In this document: one piece after another, positions 1-7,463 of the stretch
Layout: each line of letters begins with the position of its first letter
Position numbering within the stretch: position 1 is the stretch's first letter
Origin: JASHSH01 sp036490215
GTDB lineage: Bacteria; Pseudomonadota; Alphaproteobacteria; Rhodospirillales; Magnetospirillaceae
DNA: 64,000 nucleotides
Reading direction: 5' to 3'
Assembly (NCBI GenBank): GCA_036490215.1
Contig: DASXEH010000088.1
Location: 62,001 to 126,000 of the forward strand
Program-made: the position numbers and the translations under genes
The notes under the pieces: generated by a model
Database searches by the model: none
Told to the model about the DNA's origin: nothing
Seen by the model: the letters and a program-made list of their open reading frames with translations, nothing else

Positions 1-1
1 T

Positions 2-232
2 CTGGCGACTGGCTATGCCGAACTGGCTGAAGGCGAGTCGTCCGGCCTGCCGCGGCTCGATAAACCGTACCGCATGAGCAAGCTCGCGGCGCTGATCGAA
101 TCACTGGTGGGTAACGCTATGGCAGCGGCCTCTGCCCCACGTACAGGCCGCGACGGCCGCTCGCAGGCCGTCGTTTCGCCGCCGCCGACCACCGGGCGCA
201 CAACAGCCCGTTCCGCGACGCTGGCGGAATAG
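2..232 (+). CDS. C-terminal end of a receiver-domain protein (partial)
   Basis: The reading frame is open from the left edge and stops at 230-232, giving the last 76 residues of a protein whose start is outside the window. The first part (LATGYAE...PRLDKPYRMSKLAALIE) matches the end of a response-regulator receiver domain: beta-5, the conserved Lys-Pro pair (DKPY) and helix alpha-5. A low-complexity Pro/Thr/Ala tail of about 40 residues follows. It is probably the C-terminal receiver of a hybrid histidine kinase or a single-domain regulator; the rest of the protein is needed to decide. It converges with the kinase-like gene at 290-1543, from which it is separated by 57 bases. Confidence 0.75.
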   Translation: MATGYAELAEGESSGLPRLDKPYRMSKLAALIESLVGNAMAAASAPRTGRDGRSQAVVSPPPTTGRTTARSATLAE

Positions 233-289
233 CCGAAGCACCGGCAACGACATCGTCGCTCCGGCACCTCTCAACCAATAATCTTCGTA

Positions 290-1543
290 TTACTGCGTCG
301 AGCTTGTCGCGCGCGTGCGCGGCAAAAGCAGGCGAATGGCCGAGCCGGGGCGGTTGACGCCGACGACAACCAATTGGCCGCCCCATTGCTTGGCCAGATT
401 TTCGATCAGTCGCAGATGCAGCGGATCGCTGATCGCGGCATCGCGCGGCACGAGGTTGCGCCCGGTCGAACGCTGAGGCTCGCCGCCATCGCGCGATTTG
501 GCCTCACCGCCGCCGCCGATGGTCAGGACCAGATAATCGCCGGCCGCCAGATCCGGGGTTGAGGCGTCGCGGGTCTCGTTGCTGCCCTGGATGCGCAGCA
601 CACCGTTTCTGGCAGCACCCTCGCGCGCCATCAGCACCAATGCGATAACCATGGATTCGATCTGCGCTTCGTCGGCGGTGACCGGCCATAGATCTTCGGG
701 CAGGGTGAATTCCAGCGCGGCCTGATCGCCGATCAAAAGGCGGATCAGCTTTTCCACACGGTGCAGCAGCTGCGCCGGCTCGATCCAGCGTGCCTTGATC
801 TTGGGCGGCAGGCGCTTGGCAACCTGCATCAATTCCTTGAACAGGGCGGCGCCGTTGTTGGCGCCGGTCAGCGCGGCGACCACGCGGTCGCGGTCGCGGC
901 CCTTGACGCCGTTGGCCTCGATCGACCGCATCATGCCGTCGAGGTTCCAGATCGTGACGCTCAGCATATTGAGGAAGTCATGGGCCAGGTCGTCGATCAC
1001 CAAGCCCATCGATTCGAGGCGCTGCGACCACAGAAGCCGCCGTTCGAGATGGCGCTGCTCGGTCACATCCAGGCTCGAACCATGGATCTCGATCATGTTG
1101 TCGGGGCCGATCACCGCTATCCCGCGATCGAGGAAGATGCGTTCGGAGTCATCGGCGCATTGAATGCGATATTCGATCGCGAAGGATTCGTTCGCATCCA
1201 GGGCGGTGACGCGCGCCAGTACCCGCGGGCGGTCTTCGGGATGAATGCAGGCCGGCCAGAGCGCGCCGTCGTTATAGAACGCGGCCGGCTTGAAGCCGAT
1301 CGCTTCGCTCAACGAGGGACCAACGCGGCGCGGGCCATCGAAGCCGGCATTCGCCTCGGAGCGGTAGAGCACGATCGGCGTGGTCTCGACCAAGAACGAT
1401 TCGTTCTCGGACAGCCGCCAAGGGCGCTTGGTCGATTTGCCGATGCGGCCCGATGACGTTGGCGGCCGTTCTGTTCCCACCCTGCTCCCCTCTGCATTCA
1501 TGATCGCATTAGAATTTTTCGCGTTGCGGGGCTGATCAAGCAT
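290..1543 (-). CDS. PAS-domain histidine-kinase-like protein with degenerate ATPase domain
   Basis: The 417-aa product has no membrane segment. Residues about 50-165 form a PAS fold of the PAS_3 kind ending in the usual 'SLDVTEQRHLERRL' linker. A DHp-like helix follows with an H-box (DLAHDFLNML, His188). The catalytic domain is eroded: where the N-box should read NLxxNARDA it reads ALVLMAREG, lacking the Mg-binding Asn, and the G1 box lacks its Asp (LTIGGGGEAK). The protein may still dimerise or pass phosphate but may not bind ATP normally. Start 1543 has GAAGGA about 7 bases upstream. Its substrate or partner may be the receiver protein cut off at the left edge. Confidence 0.75.
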   Translation of the reverse strand: MLDQPRNAKNSNAIMNAEGSRVGTERPPTSSGRIGKSTKRPWRLSENESFLVETTPIVLYRSEANAGFDGPRRVGPSLSEAIGFKPAAFYNDGALWPACIHPEDRPRVLARVTALDANESFAIEYRIQCADDSERIFLDRGIAVIGPDNMIEIHGSSLDVTEQRHLERRLLWSQRLESMGLVIDDLAHDFLNMLSVTIWNLDGMMRSIEANGVKGRDRDRVVAALTGANNGAALFKELMQVAKRLPPKIKARWIEPAQLLHRVEKLIRLLIGDQAALEFTLPEDLWPVTADEAQIESMVIALVLMAREGAARNGVLRIQGSNETRDASTPDLAAGDYLVLTIGGGGEAKSRDGGEPQRSTGRNLVPRDAAISDPLHLRLIENLAKQWGGQLVVVGVNRPGSAIRLLLPRTRATSSTQ

Positions 1544-1989
1544 CGATTCCGTCCTTCGTTTTGTGGCCCGCAGCGAATGCCCCTGAGGGAAGACGCCGGC
1601 GAAGGAGCGGGAAAGAACTCAAATTTACGAACTGGGACCAAGCCATGCTAACACATCCACTACTAAGTGACCGTCGTCACAGCCCCTTTACCCCGGGCTC
1701 TTGAGCTTGGCGGTGCTTGATTCGGCACCAAACCTAGGTCGCATCTATGCGACGTATAGTGTGCCTAATAGCCCATACTGGGCCTGGACCCTCAATCAGG
1801 GAAAACCTGAGGCGCATACGGGAAAATTCCCCAAATTCGTCCGTGGTTTGCGACATAAAGGTAGCCGCCGGCGCGGGTTCCCAAAGTCCTGCACGGCAAT
1901 GGCTCCAAAGCTCTGTTTGGGATCCCAAAGACTGTGGCCGGGGCCGTGCTATCCTTGCCAAAACGACAGGGCATAAAACGAGGAAACGC
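1544..1989. other. Intergenic region between divergent genes
   Basis: This 446-base stretch separates the divergent kinase-like gene and the acyl-CoA synthetase gene. It must hold both promoters. I found no clear sigma-70 hexamer pair, no GGAAC/CGTT stress promoter and no strong inverted repeat. The frame of the synthetase stays open upstream to 1747, but the translation there is unlike the family and is treated as non-coding. Confidence 0.5.
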
Positions 1990-3666
1990 ATGGCCACCAG
2001 CTTCGCCGAAGCGCGCGCCTTTCTGCTCAAGCACCGCACCGATTACGACACCGCCTATCGCGACTATCAGGCACCGCAGCTTACCCATTTCAACTGGGCG
2101 CTCGACCATTTCGACCCGCTGGCGGCCAACAATCACGCCACGGCGTTATGGATTGCGGACGAAGCCGGCGAGATCAAAATCTCCTTCGCCGAGATGGCCG
2201 AACGCTCCAATCGCCTGGCCAATCATTTCCGCAGCCTGGGCGTGAAGCGCGGTGATCGCATTCTGCTGATGCTCGGCAATATCGTGCCGCTGTGGGAGAT
2301 CATGCTGGCCGCGATCAAGCTGGGCGCGGTCGTCATCCCGGCCACAACGCAGCTGACCGAAGACGATATCGCCGATCGCGTTGCACGCGGCGCCGTGCGC
2401 CATGTGATCACGACTGGCGATCTCGCGCCGAAACTGGCCAAGCATGGCGAAGGGCTGACGCGCATCGCGATCGGCGGCGCGCCGGCCGGCTGGCTGCGCT
2501 ACGAGGATTACGCTGCAGCATCGTCGAGCTTCACGCCCGATGGACCGACGCCGGCGAGCGATCCGCTGCTGCTCTATTTCACCTCGGGTACCACGGCGCG
2601 TCCGAAGTTGGTGCTGCACAGCCATCAGAGCTATCCCGTCGGCCATCTCTCGACGATGTACTGGCTCGGGCTGCAGCCGGGTGACATTCACCTGAATATC
2701 TCGTCGCCCGGTTGGGCCAAGCATGCCTGGAGCTGCTTCTTCGCGCCGTGGATCGCGGGTGCGACAATCTTCATCTTCAATCAGCCGCGCTTCAACGCCA
2801 AGGCGATCCTTGATGCCGTCGCGCGCGCCAAGGTAACGACGCTCTGCGCACCGCCGACCGTATGGCGCATGTTCGTCCAGGAGGATCTGGCCTCGTGGAC
2901 GATGAGCATCCGCGAGCTGATCGGCGCGGGTGAGCCGCTCAACCCCGAGATCATCGAGCGCGTGAAGGCGGCCTGGGGCATCACCATCCGCGACGGCTAT
3001 GGCCAAACGGAAACGACCGCGCAGATCGGCAATAGCCCCGGGCAGGTGGTGACGCCCGGTTCGATGGGACGGCCCTTACCCGGCTACAAGATCGCGCTGC
3101 TCGACGCCGACGGCGAGCCGGCCGAAGAGGGGCAGATCGCGATCCTGTTCGAACCGCGGCCGATCGGGCTGATGCAGGGCTATCAGGGCTCGGGCGGCGT
3201 TGCCGATCCGATTCAGGGCTCGACCTATCTCACCGGCGATGTGGCCTCGCGCGACAAGGATGGCTATCTCACCTTCGTCGGGCGCAGTGACGATGTGTTC
3301 AAAGCGTCGGACTACCGCATCAGCCCGTTCGAGCTGGAAAGCGTGCTGATCGAACATCCCGCCGTGGCCGAAGCCGCGGTGGTGCCGTCACCCGATCCCG
3401 TCCGCCTTGCGGTGCCCAAGGCGTTCCTTGCCTTGCGCGTGGGCTACACCGCCGACCGGGCCACGGCGCTCTCGATTTTCCAGCATCTCAAATCCCACCT
3501 GGCGCCCTACAAGCGCGTGCGGCGGCTGCAATTCGCCGATCTGCCCAAGACGATCTCAGGCAAGATCCGCCGCGTCGAATTGCGTGGCAATGAGAACAAG
3601 CTGCGACAGGGCACCGCGCGCGGCACGCTGGAGTTCTGGGAAGAGGATTTTCCCGAACTCCGCTGA
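1990..3666 (+). CDS. Acyl-CoA synthetase, AMP-forming (acetyl/medium-chain type)
   Basis: The 558-aa enzyme belongs to the ANL adenylate-forming superfamily and should activate a carboxylic acid with ATP to the acyl-AMP and then to the acyl-CoA. Visible motifs are the P-loop YFTSGTTARPK (about residue 200), GYGQTETT (A5, about 335), the ADP/ATP motif TGDVASRDKDGY with FVGRSDDVFKASDYRISPFELE after it, and the C-terminal catalytic lysine in PKTISGKIRR. The ATG at 1990 has GAGGAAA just upstream, so the 81 extra codons open to 1747 are not used. The overall pattern resembles acetyl-CoA synthetase-like and medium-chain (AcsM-type) proteins; the substrate cannot be read from sequence. Confidence 0.88.
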   Translation: MATSFAEARAFLLKHRTDYDTAYRDYQAPQLTHFNWALDHFDPLAANNHATALWIADEAGEIKISFAEMAERSNRLANHFRSLGVKRGDRILLMLGNIVPLWEIMLAAIKLGAVVIPATTQLTEDDIADRVARGAVRHVITTGDLAPKLAKHGEGLTRIAIGGAPAGWLRYEDYAAASSSFTPDGPTPASDPLLLYFTSGTTARPKLVLHSHQSYPVGHLSTMYWLGLQPGDIHLNISSPGWAKHAWSCFFAPWIAGATIFIFNQPRFNAKAILDAVARAKVTTLCAPPTVWRMFVQEDLASWTMSIRELIGAGEPLNPEIIERVKAAWGITIRDGYGQTETTAQIGNSPGQVVTPGSMGRPLPGYKIALLDADGEPAEEGQIAILFEPRPIGLMQGYQGSGGVADPIQGSTYLTGDVASRDKDGYLTFVGRSDDVFKASDYRISPFELESVLIEHPAVAEAAVVPSPDPVRLAVPKAFLALRVGYTADRATALSIFQHLKSHLAPYKRVRRLQFADLPKTISGKIRRVELRGNENKLRQGTARGTLEFWEEDFPELR

Positions 3667-3707
3667 CAGCTCGGCGAAGCAGCCAGAAATCCCGCACTTT
3701 TCAAGCG

Positions 3708-3732
3708 GGAACCGGGCTCGTGCGGACTCGTT
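3708..3732 (+). promoter_or_regulatory. EcfG-type stress promoter for the 54-aa membrane protein
   Basis: GGAAC (3708-3712), 16-base spacer, CGTT (3729-3732). This is an exact match to the alphaproteobacterial general-stress promoter, and it lies 66 bases before the ATG at 3799. Confidence 0.8.
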
Positions 3733-3798
3733 ACTCTCTGACGGACGAACGCGTATCGGCATCCGCTGGTGCCGCCACCCCTGTCAGGGAGACGCCGC

Positions 3799-3963
3799 AT
3801 GAGTCCAAATTCGGATCAAAGGACTGAACCGCCCGTCGTGAAGACCGAGACCGAGGCACGCCAGGGCGAGACGCCCGGCCGGATGCGCTATGTGCTGATG
3901 GCCTCGACCGGTCTATCGATCGTCGGCATCCTCCTCGTGTACTTCATTTTCTTCTCGTCCTGA
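3799..3963 (+). CDS. Small single-span membrane protein, probable stress protein
   Basis: The 54-aa product has a charged N-terminal half rich in Glu, Thr and Pro and one hydrophobic segment (YVLMASTGLSIVGILLVYFIFF, about residues 31-52) that runs almost to the C terminus, so it should be an inner-membrane protein with a cytoplasmic or periplasmic tail. The ATG at 3799 follows CAGGGAGA with good spacing and is preferred over the open frame to 3769. A perfect EcfG promoter at 3708-3732 drives it alone, and a strong hairpin follows at 4008-4040. I do not recognise a named family; the promoter places it in the general stress response. Confidence 0.7.
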   Translation: MSPNSDQRTEPPVVKTETEARQGETPGRMRYVLMASTGLSIVGILLVYFIFFSS

Positions 3964-4007
3964 CGCCGTGGCCGATCGTTGATCGGCTGGTGTATGGACA
4001 GAGTCAA

Positions 4008-4040
4008 GGGCACGCCTTCCGGAGGATTGAAGGCGTGCCC
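4008..4040. terminator. Hairpin terminator between convergent genes
   Basis: A perfect 12-bp stem, GGGCACGCCTTC (4008-4019) with GAAGGCGTGCCC (4029-4040), encloses a 9-base loop. It lies between the ends of the convergent small membrane protein gene and BON gene and can serve both. The T-tract is short on either side (GCTTT on the plus strand). Confidence 0.7.
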
Positions 4041-4066
4041 GCTTTGGCGACGGAGTATCGCCGCGC

Positions 4067-4375
4067 TTAGTGCGTGACGATCTCGTCCTTAATGTCCTTC
4101 ACGCCGTCCGTGTCTTTGACGATGCGCTCGGCATCAGCTTTCTGGACCGATGAGTCGACCGTGCCGGTCAAGTCCACGATGCCTTGGTTGGTCGTGACAT
4201 GGATGTCGAAGGCCTTGAGCTTCTGATCGGCTACCAGCTTAGCCTTCACTTTGGCGGTGATGGTCGCGTCATCGATATAAGCGCCGGCGCTTTCAGCATA
4301 GGTCGCCTGGACTCCGATGAACGAAACAACCGCTAGGCCAGCGGCGAAAATCAGGATTTGGGAGCGCTTATGCAT
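4067..4375 (-). CDS. BON-domain periplasmic protein (OsmY-like)
   Basis: The 102-aa product starts with a Sec signal peptide (MHKRSQILIFAAGLAVVSFIGVQATYAES, likely cut after Ala-Glu-region about residue 27). The mature part is a single BON domain: alpha helix (DDATITAKVKAKLVAD), beta strands with 'IVDLTGTVDSS', and 'AERIVKDTDGVKDIKDEI'. OsmY has two such domains; this has one. BON proteins are thought to bind phospholipids and guard the envelope against osmotic shock. A perfect EcfG promoter sits on the same strand at 4439-4463, giving a leader of roughly 60 bases, and AGGAGGACC lies just before the ATG. Confidence 0.88.
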   Translation of the reverse strand: MHKRSQILIFAAGLAVVSFIGVQATYAESAGAYIDDATITAKVKAKLVADQKLKAFDIHVTTNQGIVDLTGTVDSSVQKADAERIVKDTDGVKDIKDEIVTH

Positions 4376-4438
4376 AAGGTCCTCCTGCGTTGGCGAACAA
4401 TGGTCTACCGGTGCGAAGACAGCCCGGCAGATGGCTTA

Positions 4439-4463
4439 AACGCACGTATCTGGCGATGGTTCC
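4439..4463 (-). promoter_or_regulatory. EcfG-type stress promoter for the BON gene
   Basis: On the minus strand GGAAC (4463-4459), 16-base spacer, CGTT (4442-4439). It lies 64 bases before the BON-gene ATG at 4375 and is back to back with the plus-strand promoter at 4503-4527. Confidence 0.82.
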
Positions 4464-4502
4464 GGGGCCAAACTGGGCCTCGGCGATAAGACTGCATGGA
4501 CA

Positions 4503-4527
4503 GGAACGCCCACGGCTCTCACACGTT
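4503..4527 (+). promoter_or_regulatory. EcfG-type stress promoter for the oxidoreductase gene
   Basis: GGAAC (4503-4507), 16-base spacer, CGTT (4524-4527), 76 bases before the ATG at 4604. Confidence 0.82.
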
Positions 4528-4603
4528 GGTTTGAATCAAGACGGTCTGAATTAAGACACGGCCCAACTGATCCCCATCATCGGTAACTTTGTCGGAGCAC
4601 ATC

Positions 4604-5533
4604 ATGAAGGCGGTCCGTATTCATCATTTTGGCGGTCCGGAAGTTCTCGAGTTCGAAGATGTCGCCGTGCCTCACCCCAAAGCCGACGAGATACTGGTGA
4701 AGGTTCATGCCGCCAGCATGAACCCGGTCGACTACAAAACCCGCGAAGGTCACTTCGCCGTCGTGTCCGAAGACAAACTGCCGGTCACCCTGGGGCGCGA
4801 TATTGCCGGCACTGTCGAAGCCTGCGGCACGGCTGTTCACGATTTCCAGGACGGCGATCCGATCTTCGCGCTCTTGCCGGCGGATCGCGGCGGCTACGCC
4901 GAGTATGTGGCGTTCAAGGCCACTGATGCGGCGCCCATGCCGCGCACGCTCAACTTCGCCATGGCGGCCTCGGTCCCGCTCGCCGCGATGACCGCGTGGC
5001 AAGGGTTGATCGACCACGGCAAGATGAAAAGCGGTGAAAAGGTGCTGGTCCATGGGGGCGCCGGCGGCGTCGGTCATTTCGCCATTCAGATCGCCAAAGC
5101 CCATGGCTGCAAGGTCTACACCACCGTCTCCAACCGCGATCTCGCTTTCGTGCGCGGCATCGGCGCCGATGAAGTGATCGACTACCACGCCGAACGCTTC
5201 GAAGACCGTGTGGTCGGTATCGATCTCGTTCTCGATCTTGTCGGCGGCGATACGCAGAAGCGGTCGTATTCGGTAGTGAAATTCGGCGGCCGGCTGATCT
5301 CGACGCTGATGGAGCCGGAGCGGGAGCTTTGCAAACGTTTGGGTATTCACGGTGCGCATTATATGACCGCCCCCAACGCCGGCGAACTGCGGGAGATCGG
5401 CAAGTTGATCGACAAGAAGAAAATTCGGCCGATCGTCTCGGGCATGCTGCCGTTGACCGAAGTGCGCGTCGGCCAGGAAATCCTGGCGCATGAACACCCG
5501 TTCGGGAAACTCGTTCTGCAACTCGCCAGCTAG
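4604..5533 (+). CDS. NADP-dependent quinone-type oxidoreductase (zinc-free MDR)
   Basis: The 309-aa protein is a medium-chain dehydrogenase/reductase. It has a GroES-like N-terminal domain (MKAVRIHHFGGPEVLEF, NPVDYKTREG, LGRDIAGTVEACG) and a Rossmann domain with VLVHGGAGGVGHFAIQIAK around residues 145-165. The catalytic and structural zinc Cys ligands of alcohol dehydrogenases are absent, so it should act like quinone or enone reductases using NADPH. The ATG at 4604 has GGAG six bases upstream; a TTG at 4589 in the same frame is less likely. It has its own EcfG promoter, which suggests a role in detoxifying reactive quinones or aldehydes under stress. Substrate unknown. Confidence 0.87.
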   Translation: MKAVRIHHFGGPEVLEFEDVAVPHPKADEILVKVHAASMNPVDYKTREGHFAVVSEDKLPVTLGRDIAGTVEACGTAVHDFQDGDPIFALLPADRGGYAEYVAFKATDAAPMPRTLNFAMAASVPLAAMTAWQGLIDHGKMKSGEKVLVHGGAGGVGHFAIQIAKAHGCKVYTTVSNRDLAFVRGIGADEVIDYHAERFEDRVVGIDLVLDLVGGDTQKRSYSVVKFGGRLISTLMEPERELCKRLGIHGAHYMTAPNAGELREIGKLIDKKKIRPIVSGMLPLTEVRVGQEILAHEHPFGKLVLQLAS

Positions 5534-5590
5534 CGGGATCGAGGACCCTTTATTGTCTCAGCCCGGCGCGCCCTGGCGCGCGCCGGAAGG

Positions 5591-5615
5591 GGAACTTTTC
5601 TGCCGTTTGGCCGTT
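5591..5615 (+). promoter_or_regulatory. EcfG-type stress promoter for the ferritin-like gene
   Basis: GGAAC (5591-5595), 16-base spacer, CGTT (5612-5615), 48 bases before the ATG at 5664. A nearer CGTT at 5604 has only an 8-base spacer and is not used. Confidence 0.82.
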
Positions 5616-5663
5616 AGAAAAGTGTTCAACGGCAAAACCGTCACCAGCAGAGGAGAACGGCAC

Positions 5664-6209
5664 ATGGACGCATTCGTCAATGACATCAAAAAGATCCGTG
5701 ATCGGGCTCGACGCCATATCGACGATGGCGCTGTGACGGAAAGCTATGCCGCCGATCGCGAACAGGTGATCAAGGTGCTGAACGAGGTTCTGGCCACCGA
5801 ACTGGTCTGCACGCTTCGCTATCGCCGGCACTACTACACGGCGAGCGGCATCAACTCCGACTCGGTGAAGGCCGAATTCCTGCAGCATGCCAATGAAGAG
5901 CAGCAGCATGCCGACCTCGTCGCCGAGCGTATCGTTCAGCTCAATGGTGAGCCGAATTTCAACCCCGAGGGGCTGGCCACCCGCAGCCATGCCGAATATG
6001 TGGAAGGCAATGATCTCGTGGCGATGATCAAGGAAGATCTGGTCGCCGAACGGATCGCCATCGAGACTTATTCAGAAATCGCTCGCTGGATCGCCGATGG
6101 TGACCCGACCACGCGGCGTATGATCGAGCAGATTCTCGAAAAGGAAGAAGAGCACGCCGAGGATATGGCTAGTCTCCTGGCGAACATGCCTGGTGCCTCT
6201 CAGCATTAG
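5664..6209 (+). CDS. Ferritin-like di-iron protein (bacterioferritin family)
   Basis: The 181-aa, all-helical protein has the ferritin four-helix layout. Helix A holds LNEVLATELVCTLRYRRHYYTA, helix B EFLQHANEEQQHADLVAERI (E-x-x-H), helix C DLVAERIAIETYSEI and helix D EQILEKEEEHAEDM (E-x-x-H), supplying the usual Glu/His di-iron ligands. It is likely an iron-storage or iron-detoxifying protein of the bacterioferritin/Dps-like stress class; the Met that binds haem in classical bacterioferritin is not evident. AGGAGA (5651-5656) precedes the ATG, and the upstream in-frame region to 5490 lies inside the previous gene. A perfect EcfG promoter precedes it. Confidence 0.85.
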   Translation: MDAFVNDIKKIRDRARRHIDDGAVTESYAADREQVIKVLNEVLATELVCTLRYRRHYYTASGINSDSVKAEFLQHANEEQQHADLVAERIVQLNGEPNFNPEGLATRSHAEYVEGNDLVAMIKEDLVAERIAIETYSEIARWIADGDPTTRRMIEQILEKEEEHAEDMASLLANMPGASQH

Positions 6210-6218
6210 CTGAGAGGC
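6195..6218. terminator. Hairpin between convergent ferritin-like and 92-aa genes
   Basis: GCCTCTCAG (6195-6203) pairs with CTGAGAGGC (6210-6218) around a loop that contains the ferritin-gene stop codon. It fits a shared bidirectional terminator, though no long T-run follows on the plus strand. Confidence 0.55.
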
Positions 6219-6220
6219 GA

Positions 6221-6499
6221 TTAACCCTTTCCGCCTTTGGCCGGCTGGGCCCGATTGTAGTCTGGCCGGTCGAAGTGCTGTTCATAGTGAAAAATGTCAG
6301 CCAGCAGTTGATTGCGGCGGCGGAAACCGGGTGTGCCTTCCGCCGCTTCGGCCAATGCCTCTGCTTCATTCACCGCCAGCCGATATTGTTGCGCAGACCA
6401 GACGCTGATATCGGCATGCAAATCCTGACGCCGGACGAAATCGGATTCAGCTTGCGCGCGATCATGAATCTGACGCTTCAGCTTTAGTCTGGCGGTCAT
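6221..6499 (-). CDS. Hypothetical 92-aa protein downstream of the ECF sigma gene
   Basis: The 92-aa, charged, mostly helical product (RQIHDRAQAESDFVRRQDLHADISVW, NEAEALAEAAEGTPGFRRRNQLLADIFHYEQHF in outline) has no signal peptide or membrane span. It starts 18 bases after the stop of the sigma gene and has GGAGG just before the ATG, so the two are probably one transcript. It lacks the short NepR anti-sigma pattern, so it should not be taken as the anti-sigma factor. I do not recognise the family; a role linked to the sigma factor is only inferred from position. Confidence 0.6.
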   Translation of the reverse strand: MTARLKLKRQIHDRAQAESDFVRRQDLHADISVWSAQQYRLAVNEAEALAEAAEGTPGFRRRNQLLADIFHYEQHFDRPDYNRAQPAKGGKG

Positions 6500-6517
6500 G
6501 GCTACCTCCGGTATCGG

Positions 6518-7093
6518 CTAGTGGGCGAGAGCGGCGTGCAGCTCCGAGCGAGCGCGGCTCAGCCGCGACTTGATCGTGCCGACCGCGCAGTGGCAGCGAT
6601 GCGCCGCTTCCTCCTGGTCCATCTCGGCAATCGCCACCAGCATCAGAACTTCGCGATGACGCTCTGACAGTGTCTCCATCGCCGCCGTCACCTCGGCTAG
6701 TTCGATGGCGTCGATCTGCGAGGCTGGGGTGGCCAGCGTGTCCGCCAAGTCGTCGTCAGCGACCATGAGATGGCGCTTGCGCAGATCGCTGATGTATTGA
6801 TTGCGCAGGATCGTCGTCAGCCAGCCGCGCAGATTGGTGCCGGGCTCGAATTGCTCATAGGCCGCCAGTGCGCGGGCCGCCGTCTCTTGAACCAGATCTT
6901 CCGCGGCGTCCTGGGACCGGGTCATCGCTCGCGCAACCGAACGCAGTTGCGACAAGCAGCCGACCAATTCGTCGCGGAACTGATTTTCCGCTTCCACAGA
7001 ATGGCTGTCGTTGCGTAGAGGCGCTTTGTGGTGCGGCGCGGGCGCGCCATCGGCGGGAAGGTTTTGTTTATTCTGCTTCGTCATCTTCGTCAT
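6518..7093 (-). CDS. ecfG: ECF sigma factor, EcfG-like (general stress response)
   Basis: The 191-aa protein has a sigma-70 region 2 (SQDAAEDLVQETAARALAAYEQF, then PGTNLRGWLTTILRNQYISDLRKR, the signature seen in EcfG/ECF15 factors) and a region 4 (ETLSERHREVLMLVAIAEMDQEEAA...CAVGTIKSRLSRARSEL). The ATG at 7093 follows a GGGAGA box; the frame stays open to 7732 but that part overlaps another gene and is not sigma-like. Seven perfect GGAAC-N16/17-CGTT promoters in this window support EcfG specificity. No nepR or phyR lies beside it, which is unusual for the main EcfG locus, so it may be a secondary copy. Confidence 0.85.
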   Translation of the reverse strand: MTKMTKQNKQNLPADGAPAPHHKAPLRNDSHSVEAENQFRDELVGCLSQLRSVARAMTRSQDAAEDLVQETAARALAAYEQFEPGTNLRGWLTTILRNQYISDLRKRHLMVADDDLADTLATPASQIDAIELAEVTAAMETLSERHREVLMLVAIAEMDQEEAAHRCHCAVGTIKSRLSRARSELHAALAH

Positions 7094-7463
7094 CGCGGGT
7101 CTCCCGAAAAAATGCTGTCGAGGAGGGCGTGGTTGATGAGTCTCGAAAACCGACGAATGTCGGTCGGGTCGTGGGAGTCGGATTTTTCGGCAGAGACTCG
7201 AACGCCCTGTGGAAGAGAGGCGCGTTGAGAGCAATCGAGTATCGGCCGAAGGAAGATCGCGTCCGAGTTTTGATCGCCTCCAAAACCATCGGTCCAACGC
7301 GGCGCGCCCGCAAGCACCAAGGCAAACAGTCACAGCTTTGTTTTCCGCGCGTGGAAATTCTGTAACCGGTGTCGGTAGATAGCGTGCGTATGGAACGGAA
7401 CTCGGCGATTTGTCGTTACGGAATGATCGATCAACGCACAAGTTGAACACAACGGAGGGCGCG
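7094..7463. other. Intergenic region between sigma factor and PRC-barrel gene
   Basis: This 370-base divergent region holds the perfect plus-strand EcfG promoter at 7392-7417. No matching promoter was found for the minus-strand sigma gene; a degenerate GTAAC-N17-CGTT in reverse at 7394-7419 overlaps the plus-strand site but lies 300 bases from the sigma ATG. No convincing small gene was seen. Confidence 0.6.
7392..7417 (+). promoter_or_regulatory. EcfG-type stress promoter for the PRC-barrel gene
   Basis: GGAAC (7392-7396), 17-base spacer, CGTT (7414-7417). A start near 7424 would exclude the in-frame codon at 7410 and leave the ATG at 7464 as the true start. Confidence 0.82.

Noticed and set aside
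761..1456. 231-codon plus-strand open frame
   Set aside because: It is the antisense of the kinase-like gene and has no family features.
1747..1989. 81-codon N-terminal extension of the acyl-CoA synthetase
   Set aside because: Translation is unlike the family and the ATG at 1990 has a good ribosome-binding site.
5604..5607. CGTT closer to GGAAC before the ferritin-like gene
   Set aside because: The spacer is only 8 bases; CGTT at 5612-5615 gives 16.
7394..7419. Reverse-strand GTAAC-N17-CGTT as promoter of the sigma gene
   Set aside because: It has a mismatch in the -35, overlaps the perfect plus-strand site and is about 300 bases from the sigma ATG.
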